From the NCBI RefSeq assembly GCF_016920785.2, contig NW_024609846.1:116587473-116651472 (forward strand): a DNA stretch of 64,000 nucleotides, in the 5' to 3' direction. Both the position numbers and the translations under genes were made by a program. The notes under the pieces are model-generated. The model was not told where the DNA came from, ran no database searches, and saw nothing but the letters and a program-made list of their open reading frames with translations. Below are positions 54,745 through 64,000 of the stretch, piece by piece. This stretch comes from Ixodes scapularis. Lineage: Eukaryota > Arthropoda > Arachnida > Ixodida > Ixodidae. The number at the start of each line of letters is the position of its first letter. Position 1 is the stretch's first letter.

Positions 54745-55929
54745 AAAGTCACTCGCGGCACCAAGAGGCACCCTCCAAGGCACAGGCACTCTATACCTCA
54801 AACAAGTTGTGCTCTTCTACTTTATTTACATTAATCATACGGTCCTGATTTTTTATAGTCATGTTAACACCAGTTAGGGGCGGTTCCAGATCATCAGTTT
54901 TTTTTTTATTTTTACGAGAAAGGGTTATTAGGTAATTTAAATGTAAAACCTGAAGGAAAACAATAGCCGAACATTACAGCAGCTTACCGATAGTGCAAGA
55001 TGCTTTAATTCGAACAGACGAAAAAAAAATGGGTGACCAGTACATGAATAGCGTCTTCACCGCATGAGTATCGGGCTCGGCAGACGTTAGAGGAGCGGAA
55101 AACCGTCACGATCAGAAGACTATATATAAAGTTAACTCGATTATGTTAATTAATTATAATTAGTAGTATGAGAGATTGAGAGGTATGCCATCACGTGGCT
55201 TGGTTTAACGTAATACGCTACACCAATGTAAAAATATCTTGCAATAATTGGTAACGAGCTTCGTGATATTTATGGATCAGTTTTCGTGTTCATGTCAACT
55301 GCTTCCAAAACGTAATGCAAAAAATAATTAAAAAAAAAACAGGTTTGCGAGTTTTTTTGTTTTTTTTCACAATTATGCACAGACAAGCGGCGTCCTCATT
55401 TCTGCATCCTCGTCTCTACTTCTTGGCAGTGTGTCCCTGGTGCACCCACCAAGGACGCAGTTTCTAGATAGCGCCTACCTGACTGAAACGATTACGTCCT
55501 TCCAGAGACATCGTTGGCGGGGCTTCGGGCGCTCATTACGCGCAATATTTAAACCGGGCGAAAAAACAAACAAACAAAAAGAAACGCCAAAAGTGATTTG
55601 TGATTATCTCGAAAAAAAATTTTTTCCCGCAAAGTCTTGAAATTGGTACGACCTCCGATAGAAATCGCTGTCTGTCTACCCTACCGCTGTTGCAAATTCG
55701 AGTAGGATTTTTTGCTTGGATACATTTAGGATGGCTCTGAATGCAGAAAGACGGACATTGGGGATGCCTGGCTACCATCACGTTGATGGTGAGAATTAGA
55801 TTGTGAAAGATGTGAGGATTGTGAAGATTTTGGTGATCAGTAGCTTTTTGATGCCTAAATATTGCTTGTTACACGTCGTCCTGACGACGTCTGTGTCGTT
55901 ATAGGATAGATTGTCCTTATATCGTGTCA
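54745..55929. other. No gene recognised beyond the split frame
   Basis: The first 90 bases carry the rest of the minus-strand frame interrupted by gypsy-1. After that the DNA is AT-rich with A/T runs (55021-55029, 55333-55340) and no supported feature. Confidence 0.35.
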
Positions 55930-56860
55930 TGTGCGGTGTTCTGTTGGATCTCTTTGATATTAATCACCCCGCGCATCTTCGTTGAGCGTTTTACTACGCA
56001 GGAGAGGGTGATCCGTCGTGTTGCCTCTTGTTGACGCTGGGGCAACACAGCAGGTATTCGGACAACTTCGGGAATTTGTGGTGATGCACGGCGCGCTAAA
56101 TTCCTCCTATTTGGCTTGTTGGAGCGGAGCGCTGGGGACTCTGCTTGCTTCAATAAGCACCCAAAAAAAGTTGCTGGATGCTTCCCGCCGCTACTGCCGC
56201 ATTTTATTTCGCCCTTGTTATTGCGGTTCTTGTAAACATGTGGCCCTGCACAGATCTTACAACGTTGTGTTCCCTTACAATATTTTGCAACATGACCGCA
56301 TCTTTGGCATTTGAACCACTGCGCGGGGATCCAAATTACTTTACTCCTAACATCACAAACACTTCCAGATGCTGTTTTTCTTTTTTCGAAGCTCCCTTGT
56401 TTTGTTTTTTTTTGTTTTTTTTGTGTTACTCAATTTGTGGATGAACGAATGTTACGCTGTTGTCAAGTAGGTACTCCATTAGCGCAGAGTAGAGTATTCG
56501 AAAAGAACATTCTACATTTTCTTCAGATTATCCGAATACGTCTGGGGTGTGTGTGTAGTGACTTGGCTGTCCTGGGCAGTGAATAGCCAGTAGCTCGTTT
56601 GCCGAGCAGAGCGATGATACATCCTCCGCGAGACAACCATTCCTGTTGATTTTGTGCGAAATGATCTTTGCCTGCATAACATCAATAATATCACTTGCTA
56701 TTGAGTTAGAATCCACTTGCCAAATTAGTCTGACTCCCGTTGGCTTGAAGATGATGGGGTTGCCAGATGGTCTGTTCTTTCGATAGCTCACACTAGTGAA
56801 AGCTGCTGGATCCCCTGTGTCGCCTTTCTCGTCCTGCGAGTAGCACGATGTCTCGTCGTA
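55930..56860 (-). pseudogene. LINE ORF1 (Gag-like RNA-binding protein), decayed
   Basis: The minus strand reads NPIIFKPTGVRLIWQVDSNS and further AEDVSSLCSANELLAIHCPG at 56530-56790, the ORF1 pattern of arthropod Jockey/I-type LINEs. After a frame change come three decayed zinc knuckles at about 56171-56324: WFKCQRCGHVAKYC (first Cys now Trp), CKICAGPHVYKNR (last Cys lost) and CGSSGGKHPA. ORF1 would bind LINE RNA. No endonuclease or RT from this copy was recognised downstream on the minus strand. The LINE tail in gypsy-3 runs the other way and is a separate insertion. Confidence 0.6.
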
Positions 56861-56994
56861 CGTCTTTCTCGTATATTTCTTGCTTTACTGCTATTTCTCG
56901 CTATTACTGCTATTTCTTGGTTGATGCCAATATGTACAGCTGTTTGCAGCTAACGGCAGCGAGTCGTTTACCACAGGGACTCACGCCGAAAAAT

Positions 56995-57120
56995 ATAACT
57001 TTTCGGTTACGGTTACGATTACGGTTACGGTTACCGTTTTCTGTGGATATCGGTTTCGTTTCGGTTTTTTTACGAATTCAATGTTTACGGTTTCGGTTAC
57101 CGCTTACAAGTTCCTAAAAA
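56995..57120. repeat. GGTTAC/GGTTTC repeat tract
   Basis: TTTCGGTTACGGTTACGATT continues in six-base steps, then degenerates to GGTTTCG and GGTTACCG words. It is telomere-like in look, but arthropod telomeres are normally TTAGG. Such tracts also occur at hAT-type MITE ends. Confidence 0.6.
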
Positions 57121-57433
57121 CCGGTTTATTTCGGTTTCTCCAATAATTTGCTTTATTGAAATGCTAGACAACCATTTTATAATAAGCGGTTTAACGTGTT
57201 CCAAGATATCTAACAACGAGACATTCACAATAACAAACACTCAAAAACGTCTTCATACTTCTAATTGGTGAAAAGTTGCACACCTTTCTAGCTCCAACAC
57301 TTGTTCACTACATTTGCAATATACTTATAGTTTGATACCCAAGAATACATATCACCCATGCTACTCGGAAATCATCGCATTCTATATAATAAAAAAAACG
57401 AAAGACGTTTATAAATCTCTGTAATGCAAAACT
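57121..57433. other. No gene recognised
   Basis: AT-rich, no repeat arms or exon signals noticed. Confidence 0.4.
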
Positions 57434-57730
57434 AGAGCGCAGCTCTTCAGGAGGAAGAGGGGAGGGTATGCACATCCTTCTCCATCGTACCCTCCCCTCC
57501 TTCCTTCCCCATCCTTCTCCTCCCCTCCTCCTTCTCCTTTTCTCCTCCTCTCCTCCCGTTAAATTTCCCCGCTAAATTTAGCGGAAAAATTGATGTCACG
57601 TGACCTCCACACAAATTCAGTTTCCCCGCTGAATTTAGAGAGAAAAATGACGTCACATGACTTCGTGTCACGTCACCCATGAACAAATTCAGTTTCTCCG
57701 CTGGATTTAGCGGGATTTAGTGAACCGGAG
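57434..57730. mobile_element. Relative of the CRE-rich composite family (one end)
   Basis: TAGAGCGCAGCTCTT matches the end of the composite element family. A CCTCCTCC-rich tract follows, then repeated blocks CCCCGCTAAATTTAGCGG, CCCCGCTGAATTTAG and CTCCGCTGGATTTAGCGG separated by TGACGTCAC, GTCACGTGAC and GTCACGTCAC words. The opposite end was not found. It shares the family taste for CRE and E-box words with a different repeat unit. Confidence 0.45.
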
Positions 57731-57925
57731 TCGAATCTTTGTCGAACTTCTCACAAGAAGTTCGAAAAAGTCAAACCTGGTCGAACTCGAACCTCGACCG
57801 GTTCGCGACATCCCTACTTTTAACTAGGGATGTCGCGAACTGGTCGAGGTTCGAGCTCGAGCAGGTTCGACTATTTCGAACTTTGAAAGTCCGACAAAGG
57901 TTCGACTCCGGTTCGACTACTATGC
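57731..57925. mobile_element. Foldback MITE of the TAGGGATGTCGCGAA type
   Basis: Two arms meet at about 57823-57828: GGTTCGCGACATCCCTA and TAGGGATGTCGCGAACTGG. They run outwards through CTCGAACCTCGACC, CGAACTT and CGGAGTCGAA words. The arms point outward from the centre, so it may be two facing element ends or one palindromic MITE. Confidence 0.6.
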
Positions 57926-58132
57926 ACGTGCGCGGCCAGTAGGCTTCGAATTGGATGGTGATGGATAAGGGATGAATTAAGGGCAGCACCGATTGGTTAT
58001 TTCAGTTAATACAGTACCAAAAAAATTAAGCTATTAACTTTTTCAGTGATTAGAATTAGTTCCTTTTAATTGCGACTGTTCATAAAATTAAAATAAGCCT
58101 TTGCATAAAAAAATTCTCCAAACCTAGACATG
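57926..58132. other. No feature recognised
   Basis: Short AT-rich spacer before the gypsy-3 LTR. Confidence 0.4.
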
Positions 58133-58691
58133 TGTCATGATCCTCATGACAATGATTGCGCCGCGGCCGCGATCGAAGACGAAGAAGATTATGAAGAGGA
58201 CGAGGTGGGGGGCGTTCGACCGAGCGGAGAGTTGGAAGCTTAGCACGGACCGCAACGGTCGGCCTGCGAATCGCTCAGCAGCTGTCACGGTCAGCGGAGC
58301 GCTGAGTCTAGCGGTCTGGTCGACGGAACCTTCGCCGAGACTCCGACACGTGGGGCTGCCATGCACGGCTCTTAGCCAAGTCTGCGCTACTACCTCCAAC
58401 CATCGAGGCGAAGGCAACCGCCTTCGCAAGGACACGCCACGGAGGACTCGTGAGCAGAGATTCACCTCATGTGTCTATGACTTGTCAGAACTTTGATCAG
58501 TGTTGCGACGCGTGTGAGATTTCTTTATTGTACTTTTTTCTTCTGCTAACTCTCTCTTTTTTTTCTGACGGTTTACCCTCTCAACTCTCTTTCTCATTAT
58601 AATTCTTCCGCTCTTTTAAGTAATATAACGTATTTCTCATTCCCGCAATTCACACGGTCTTTGTATTCCTCGTTCTCTAACGGGCGTGACA
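58133..58691 (+). repeat. 5' LTR of gypsy-3 (about 559 bp)
   Basis: Starts TGTCATGATCC and ends GGGCGTGACA, with short inverted ends TGTCA/TGACA. A T-rich stretch (58500-58620) precedes a possible TTAAGTAATATAACG region. TTTGGCGAGCTTGCCAGGAT directly follows and can serve as primer-binding site. No second copy is in the window. Confidence 0.7.
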
Positions 58692-58761
58692 ATTTGGCGA
58701 GCTTGCCAGGATATTAGACCAGTTATTGGATCACGCTTGTTTCGGAGAGCGGGAGCACGTC

Positions 58762-59405
58762 ATGGCTAGTTCCCGAATTGTAGAAACTGAGAAGCTGATG
58801 GCGGCCGGACGAGAGGTAGGGTACGTTAGGGAAGAGCTCAGGAACTGGGTCGAGCGAGAAAAAACTATTTGAAAGAAGAGCGAGCACAGGCGCGCGAGGC
58901 GGCAAAAGAAGAACAACAAGCGAGAGAACGCGCATGTCAGGCCCAAGCCATCAGACTAGACAAAGAACGCAAGATATTAGAACTACGGATAGCGGCTCAG
59001 GAACGAGACACTCGCGAAGCACGAGACGAAGGGGACCGAAGTAATTCACCTGGGCCAAGTCACCGGGCAAGCCCTTTTAAGCTTATTCCTCAATACAACG
59101 AGAAGCGCGACGACCTCGACGCTTATTTGCAAAGCTTTGAGCGTACGGCAACAGGTCTAGAATGGCCACAAAAGAAGTGGGCAACTACCCTGAGTTTATG
59201 TTTAACGGGAGAGGCATTGAGCGTTGTTGGTCGAATGACTCCTGCGGACGCGATGGATTACACCAAAGTAAAGTTGGCGCTGCTCCAGAGGTTCCGATAT
59301 ACCAAAGAAGGTTATCGTGAGAAATTTCATGATGCGAAACCGGGAGACGGAGAAACCAGACGACAGTTTGCAGCGAGGTTGGCCGGATATTTTGATAGAT
59401 GGCTG
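58762..59405 (+). pseudogene. gypsy-3 Gag, first part
   Basis: From ATG at 58762 the frame MASSRIVETEKLMAAGREVG runs to a TGA near 58870, where a one-base shift leads to LKEERAQAREAAKEEQQARE, a long Glu/Arg-rich coiled coil. The core YNEKRDDLDAYLQSFERTAT and KKWATTLSLCLTGEALSVVG is the capsid pattern of gypsy elements with SCAN-like Gag. It breaks at DRWLE, where a LINE tail enters, and resumes at 60280. Confidence 0.75.
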
Positions 59406-60279
59406 GAACCCTGCACCCTGCACATATTACAGAAACCCTGCACATATTACAGAAACCCTGCACATATTACAGAAAAAGGCCCTGCGCTTGGTCGAAAATG
59501 CCCCGTACCGGAGTCACTCTGCTCCGCTCTTTAGAAAGCACCGAATATTAACTATTCAAAATGTTATAAATAAAAAATTATCTTTATTAATCTATAATCA
59601 AATCAAATTAGAACCAACTGTCTTTTTCAGTACGTATCTTTGGACAGATCATCCCTACAATTTTCGGCACACCAGCTACAGAAGGCAAAAAATACGCACA
59701 AACTATGGCATACAAAAATTAGATTATCAAATACCTGTACTTCTGAATGACCACCCTGATCTTATGACCATTATTTTGGGAGGTATGTCTATACAAGCTT
59801 TAAAGAAAAACATAAATGTCTATCTATTGTCCCTTCAAAAATAACATGTTTCTTTCAGTATTTTTTTTGTGTGTGTGTGCGCGTATGTTGTTTTTTGTGC
59901 AGCATCTCTTTGTAGAGATGGCTGGCTGGCTGGCTGCACTATGTTGTTGTTTGTGGCCCCTTTGTTTGTCATGTTTGTGCAGGCATAAAAAATGATGTGC
60001 CTCGTTGTTGTTGTTTGTCTTACGTAGGGGAGAGTCTGGTTTTAGTTCATTTTTTTTCTCTTTGTATACAGTGTTCTGTACCGCTTATGGGATTTTATGT
60101 TTGATCTTTCATGATCAAGTAGTTTTCGTCATCTAAGTCTTTCATTTTGTCTGGCCGTGGAGATGGCGGGGGGCTGTCGCCTTGTCAGGCATATCGATGC
60201 CTTTTGTGATGGCCCCCCAGACAGCTGTATTCCTCGACGGTTGTCTAAATAAACTTTGATTTGATTTGATTTGATTTGA
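59406..60279 (+). mobile_element. 5'-truncated LINE inserted in gypsy-3 Gag
   Basis: The first 70 bases hold three copies of CCCTGCACATATTACAGAAA (about 59411-59470). A frame to 59844 follows, the end of a LINE reverse transcriptase ORF: KALRLVENAPYRSHSAPLFR and WTDHPYNFRHTSYRRQKIRT, ending LLSLQK. The 3' region ends in TTTGATTTGATTTGATTTG (60254-60277), a simple-repeat tail rather than poly-A. The pattern fits the CR1/Jockey group. Insertion is into Gag, splitting TGG CTG GAA from GTT GCA GAA. Confidence 0.8.
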
Positions 60280-60976
60280 AGTTGCAGAAGTGGAGAAGAG
60301 CTTCATGGTGCTACGAGATACGATGCTCATCGAACAGTTTATTACAACATGTTCCAGCAAGCTAACGGTTTTCTTGAAAGAGAGGGACTGCACGACGCTA
60401 GACGATCTGGCAGGAAAGGCGGACGTATTTCTAGAGGTGCAAGTTCAACCGAGCTATATAAAAGCGAAAGGAGAGGAACGTGAGTCTAACACCAGCAGGA
60501 GGACATCCGGTAACGCGTTCAAGGAGGATGTAAGGAGAACTCTCCGATGTTTTTTGTGTAACAAAATAGAGCACAAGGCAGAGAACTGCCAGAGTCGAAG
60601 CAAATGCTCTAGACCACCTACGTGTTGGCATTGTAAGAAGCCGGGGCATAAAGCTGAAAGATGCAACTTGAGGTCTGGGGATAAGCCCCAAGTTTCTTAT
60701 CTATGGACAGCATCGGATGAAAGGCAAGGAGAACCGGGCAATTCCTACATTACCCTGAAAAATGGAGGCAGGATTCCAGTTGTAAATGCGGCCGTTGGAC
60801 GAGCGCCCAAGTTCTTGGTGGAGAACATGCCTGTAGTTGAAAGTTGTGTCTGGGAACAGAAGATAACAGTGCTGCGGGACACTGGCTGTAATACCGTAGT
60901 TGTGAAAAAGAGCCTGGTCCCTGTCGAGTGCTACACTGGCAAATCGAGCCCTGTATTTTGCTACACCGAACCGTAA
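60280..60976 (+). pseudogene. gypsy-3 Gag end and protease
   Basis: The Gag frame resumes with VAEVEKSFMVLRDTMLIEQF and has two zinc knuckles, CFLCNKIEHKAENC and CWHCKKPGHKAERC, both Cys-x2-Cys-x4-His-x4-Cys. Protease follows: TVLRDTGCNTVVVKKSLV (Asp-Thr-Gly active site near 60880). The frame ends at 60976, and the protease text continues after a shift around a T run near 61015 as FFTGKVVAKCIDNPLYDLVL. Confidence 0.8.
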
Positions 60977-61743
60977 AATACCTAGCAGAGGCTGAGATAT
61001 TTGTTAATACACCTTTTTTTTACTGGAAAAGTTGTCGCAAAGTGTATTGACAACCCACTGTACGACTTAGTTCTTGGCAACATCCCCCAGGCAGGAGAAG
61101 CGCACGAGCCGGACCCGGCCTGGAATTGCGACCAACAGAGGAGCAACGAAATTTCACCGCGGACCGAGCATGTGAGTTGCGAGGACAAGGAAGAGCAGAA
61201 AATCGAGGAGAACAGAACCGAGCCATCAGGACATGTCCCAAGTAGCCACTCTACAAGGCTACATGCCAGCGTTGTAGGCCTTGGACAGACGAAGAACCGC
61301 AGCGATAAAGGACAGGCACGCTTGAATGTACCGCAGGTTCCAATCCTCGAAACGACAGCAGAGGAGCTTGCGAGAGAGCAGAGGAATGACCTGTCCCTGA
61401 AGAAGTGCTTCGACAACGTGGGGAAGATGATAAGGAAACACAGATGCCGCCCAAGGTATGCCAAGGTGATTCGAAACAACTTGCTGTTTCGAAGCTGCGT
61501 GTTCGCCACTGGGAGAAACATTAAGCAATTAGTGCTCCCAACGAGATACAGGCCAACTGTGTTGTCAATGGCACACGATGGCATCATATCTGGACATCAA
61601 GGTGTGAAAACAACGCTTGCATTGGCGACAGAAGAGTTCTTCTGGCCCGGGATTCAGAGTGACATCAAGCGGTATGTTCGCTCGTGCGACGTCTGCCAAC
61701 AAACAGTGCCAAAAGGAAGAGTGGGCAAAGCACCTCTGGGAAC
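60977..61743 (+). pseudogene. gypsy-3 protease end, linker and integrase zinc domain
   Basis: After the protease end NPLYDLVLGNIP and a charged linker, the frame goes straight into integrase: VLPTRYRPTVLSMAHDGIIS, GHQGVKTTLALATEEFFWPG and RYVRSCDVCQQTVPKGRVGK, carrying the His-His-Cys-Cys finger. There is no RT between protease and integrase and no sign of a deletion there. This is the order of Gmr1-like gypsy elements, in which IN lies before RT. The frame is cut by a hAT MITE at GKAPLGT. Confidence 0.8.
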
Positions 61744-62647
61744 CAGGGATGGGCAAAATACATGCAAATATGTATCGAAATACAAATACAAAATACTTCG
61801 TCAAAAATGTATTTAATTACAAATCTAATTACATTTCCAAAAAAGCTTTTAAGTACAAGATACAAATACAACCAAATGTATTTGGTCTCTTCCAAATACT
61901 TTTCCAAATACATTCCTCAAAATTTGCGTCAGCGATTTCAGGGCACCTGCCACGGGTTTCTGGGTATCTCATTTCAATTTTGCATCGCACACTCGGGAGT
62001 TAGTGTGCAAGGCTCTAGTAACGTAATAGAAATATAATCACACACAAAAAAATGTAATCAGCTTGGACGTGATAGGTGAAAAAAGTACAAAGCTTCAAGC
62101 AGCTTTTTTTGTCGATTACATTTTGGTATAGACCAACAAAGAACCGAGACGACCAAGACGCGCGGCACTAGCTAGAGAATTTTTGATTGTTGGAACTGGC
62201 ACCAGTTACGAAAATCTGGACGACCCGCGCATTTAGAATGTTCCAGGCAAAAATATGGATGGAAATCAGGCTGGAAAGCATCACAAGTTGTCACAGGCAC
62301 TAATTTAGCCAGTCTGCCTGTGAACGTCGATTTCGTCACTATTCTTGCCCAGGACTAGCACCGTAATCACAGAGTCACTAAACGCTTGTGCTTGATTAAG
62401 AGACACTGCATTCGGTGCAGAACGTAGTTTTCTTCCTGCTCTGGACTGTGACAATAAATTTGCGGGATGTATTTTCGCCCACAAAATTGTATTTAATTAC
62501 AATTGTATTTGAAATACCCACGTTTTAGTATTTAAATACACATGTCAAATACATTACCCAATTTGTAATTAAATACACATGCAAAATACACAAAGTAATT
62601 AAAATACGTATTTCAAATACTTGTATTTGAAATACTGCCCATTCCTG
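61744..62647. mobile_element. 904-bp hAT MITE in gypsy-3 integrase
   Basis: Ends CAGGGATGGGCAAAATACAT and (reversed) CAGGAATGGGCAGTATTTCA are inverted. CTGGGAAC (61736-61743) and CTGGGGAC (62648-62655) flank it, 7 of 8 bases alike. Both sub-terminal parts are full of AAATACA/TGTATTT words, probable binding repeats. The centre (62050-62460) is non-coding. Confidence 0.85.
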
Positions 62648-63528
62648 CTGGGGACCATGCCTACAATCGAGACACCATTCAAGCGAGTGGCAGTTGACAT
62701 CATCGGGCCAACTAAGCCAACAGCAAGTTCGGGCAACAAATATATTTTGACGATGGTGGACATGGCCACAAGGTACCCGGACGCTGTTCCCTTGAGGAAC
62801 ATTGGGACAGAGTAAGTGGCAGAAGCGCTTTTAGAGATGTTTGCCAGGCACGGCATTCCATCAGAGGTCCTTAGCGATCGAGGCTCCTGCTTCACCTCGG
62901 ATCTCATGAAGGAGGTGAGTAAGCTTCTTGCAGTGAAGCGTCTACTGACCACCCCTTACCACTCGATGGCCAATGGACAGGTGGAGAGATTTAACGGGAC
63001 CACCAAACAGGTGATGAAACGAATGTGCCAGGGCAGGCCCAAAGACTGGGACAGGTACCTTCCAACATTGCTGTTTGCCTACAGGGAAGTCCCGCAAGCA
63101 AGCCTGAAGTTCTCATTTTTTGAGCTGCTCTATGGGCGGAAGGTGCGTGGACCTTTGGCCATCCTCAAGGAGATATGGTCCAACGAGTCTCTCAAAGCTG
63201 ACCACAAGACGACTTACGCCCTTGTCCTAAAATTAAGAGATAAACTGGAAGGGACATGCGAGTTGGCTCACCATTGTTTCGAAGACGCCAAGGGCAAGTA
63301 CCAAAAATACTACGACAAGAAGAGCGTCAACCGCCAGCTGAGACCAGGGGACTTGGTTCTCGTTCTGCTTCCAAGCGATCACAATAAACTGATCATGCAA
63401 TGGAAGGGGCCCTTTGTAGTCTCAAGCAGGAAAAGTGAAGTCGACTACCAGCTCGATGTTGGCGGAAGAAAGAAAGTATTCCACGGGAATATGTTAAAAA
63501 AATATGAGACAGGAGTACGGGATAGATA
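62648..63528 (+). pseudogene. gypsy-3 integrase core and C-terminal domain
   Basis: The core shows VAVDIIGPTKPTASSGNKYI, ILTMVDMATRYPDAVPLRNI, then a TAA stop near 62813, then EVLSDRGSCFTSDLMKEVSK and ANGQVERFNGTTKQVMKRMC, giving the Asp, Asp, Glu triad. The C-terminal part has RQLRPGDLVLVLLPSDHNKL, LIMQWKGPFVV and FHGNMLKKYETGV, a GPF/Y-type module. One stop is the only lesion seen here. It directly precedes an RT-like start. Confidence 0.85.
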
Positions 63529-63740
63529 GCCCAAGTTGCGGCACAGCGACGCAAGACTTCAGCGAGAGGACTCTTTCCGGAAGAAACACTACAGAACAGT
63601 CTTGGCAAGATGTCGTCGTCAACGAGGACTTACGACAAGGAAAAGGACCAGGTGTGGAGATTATTTAACAATACCAGTCGGTGTTTTCAGATCGACCCGG
63701 CCGCGCATTAGCAAACCATATCCCGTACAGTGTCTGGCCA
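63529..63740 (+). pseudogene. gypsy-3 reverse transcriptase start, truncated
   Basis: Around 63654-63740, with one frame change, the text VWRLFNN and SVFSDRPGRALANHIPY matches the region that precedes RT in gypsy elements (xxVFxDxPGRTN). It lies after integrase, which supports the IN-before-RT order. It breaks off where GC-rich, promoter-like DNA begins. No RT core and no 3' LTR are in the window. Confidence 0.6.
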
Positions 63741-63744
63741 CGCC

Positions 63745-63856
63745 CCCTTCGGCGCGACGCAAAAGCGGCCATTTTATTGGTTTTCAAAATGTCACGTGAC
63801 ATGACGTCACTTCCGCGCCGTTTGAACGCATTTGAGCGCGTTTTCGTCTCGTCAAG
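63745..63856 (+). promoter_or_regulatory. Candidate host promoter with CCAAT, E-box, CRE, ETS and YY1 words
   Basis: Within about 90 bases are ATTGG (63776-63780), GTCACGTGAC (63791-63800), TGACGTCA (63802-63809), CACTTCCG (63808-63815) and CAAGATGGCG (63853-63862). There is no TATA box. This set is typical of TATA-less housekeeping promoters in animals. The CRE and E-box words are also abundant in this window's transposons, so transposon origin cannot be excluded. Confidence 0.4.
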
Positions 63857-63970
63857 ATGGCGTCCGCCGCTACGCTGGTGGGTGAGACGCGCGTTACGCT
63901 GCGCCGCTGTAAACACTTCGTTTCACGCGCGTGCCTAGATGACTCGAATGCTTTCAACTTAGCGATGTGA
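63857..63970 (+). CDS. Possible first coding exon of an unknown host gene
   Basis: ATG at 63857 lies in a strong start context (CAAGATGG) inside a YY1-like CAAGATGGCG. It opens MASAATLV with GC-rich codons. Two donors are possible: G|GTGAGA at 63881 and G|GTAAGA at 63982. Read through, the frame reaches TGA near 63968 after 37 codons. A short first exon joined to exons beyond the window is my preferred reading. The family cannot be told from nine residues. Confidence 0.3.
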   Translation: MASAATLVGETRVTLRRCKHFVSRACLDDSNAFNLAM

Positions 63971-64000
63971 ACTCGTTTTTCGGTAAGATGAACGCCCAGG

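Noticed and set aside
56995..57120. True telomere or interstitial telomere
   Set aside because: The unit is GGTTAC/GGTTTCG and short; the usual arthropod unit is TTAGG.

Overview
This window is animal DNA, most likely from an ixodid tick or a close chelicerate relative. There are no bacterial operons. Introns, poly-A/T and AT microsatellites, many foldback MITEs and Ty3/gypsy elements are seen directly. One tRNA-derived repeat (29.1-29.4 kb, minus strand) has the layout of tick Ruka-type SINEs. The organism call is inference.

Almost everything recognisable is transposable element. From 0 to 24 kb the window holds small DNA transposons: a Harbinger-type remnant (1.0-1.7 kb), a dense foldback cluster (7.0-13.4 kb), a hAT-like element (14.6-16.6 kb), a TAA-flanked MITE (17.8-18.0 kb) and a TTAA-flanked Kolobok-like element with a THAP-domain remnant (18.9-21.2 kb). 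Two related elements packed with TGACGTCA and GTCACGTGAC sites lie at 24.2-25.2 kb and 38.1-39.2 kb, and a third shared end is at 28.5 kb. A perfect 79-bp inverted repeat lies at 27.7 kb, and a GTGAGGGC minisatellite at 30.2-31.3 kb.

From 34 to 49 kb one decayed gypsy element (here gypsy-2) has been opened by younger elements. A 4.9-kb element with long inverted repeats carries a broken THAP/P-type transposase, itself split by a CRE-rich element. A 1-kb element follows at the next TA. A 3.3-kb hAT-like element lies between RNase H and integrase. From 50.4 to 54.7 kb is gypsy-1, a young insertion with identical 162-bp LTRs, a 5-bp target duplication and one 1336-codon ORF. From 58.1 to 63.7 kb is gypsy-3, whose order is Gag, protease, integrase, then the start of RT (Gmr1-like). 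It is broken by a LINE and a hAT MITE and has no 3' LTR in the window.

Host coding sequence is scarce and unproven: an exon-like segment at 1-91 (minus), a 100-codon candidate exon at 4805-5104 (minus), an open frame split by gypsy-1, and a promoter-like region with a possible first coding exon at 63.75-64.0 kb. No rRNA, intact tRNA, CRISPR array or complete host gene was found.
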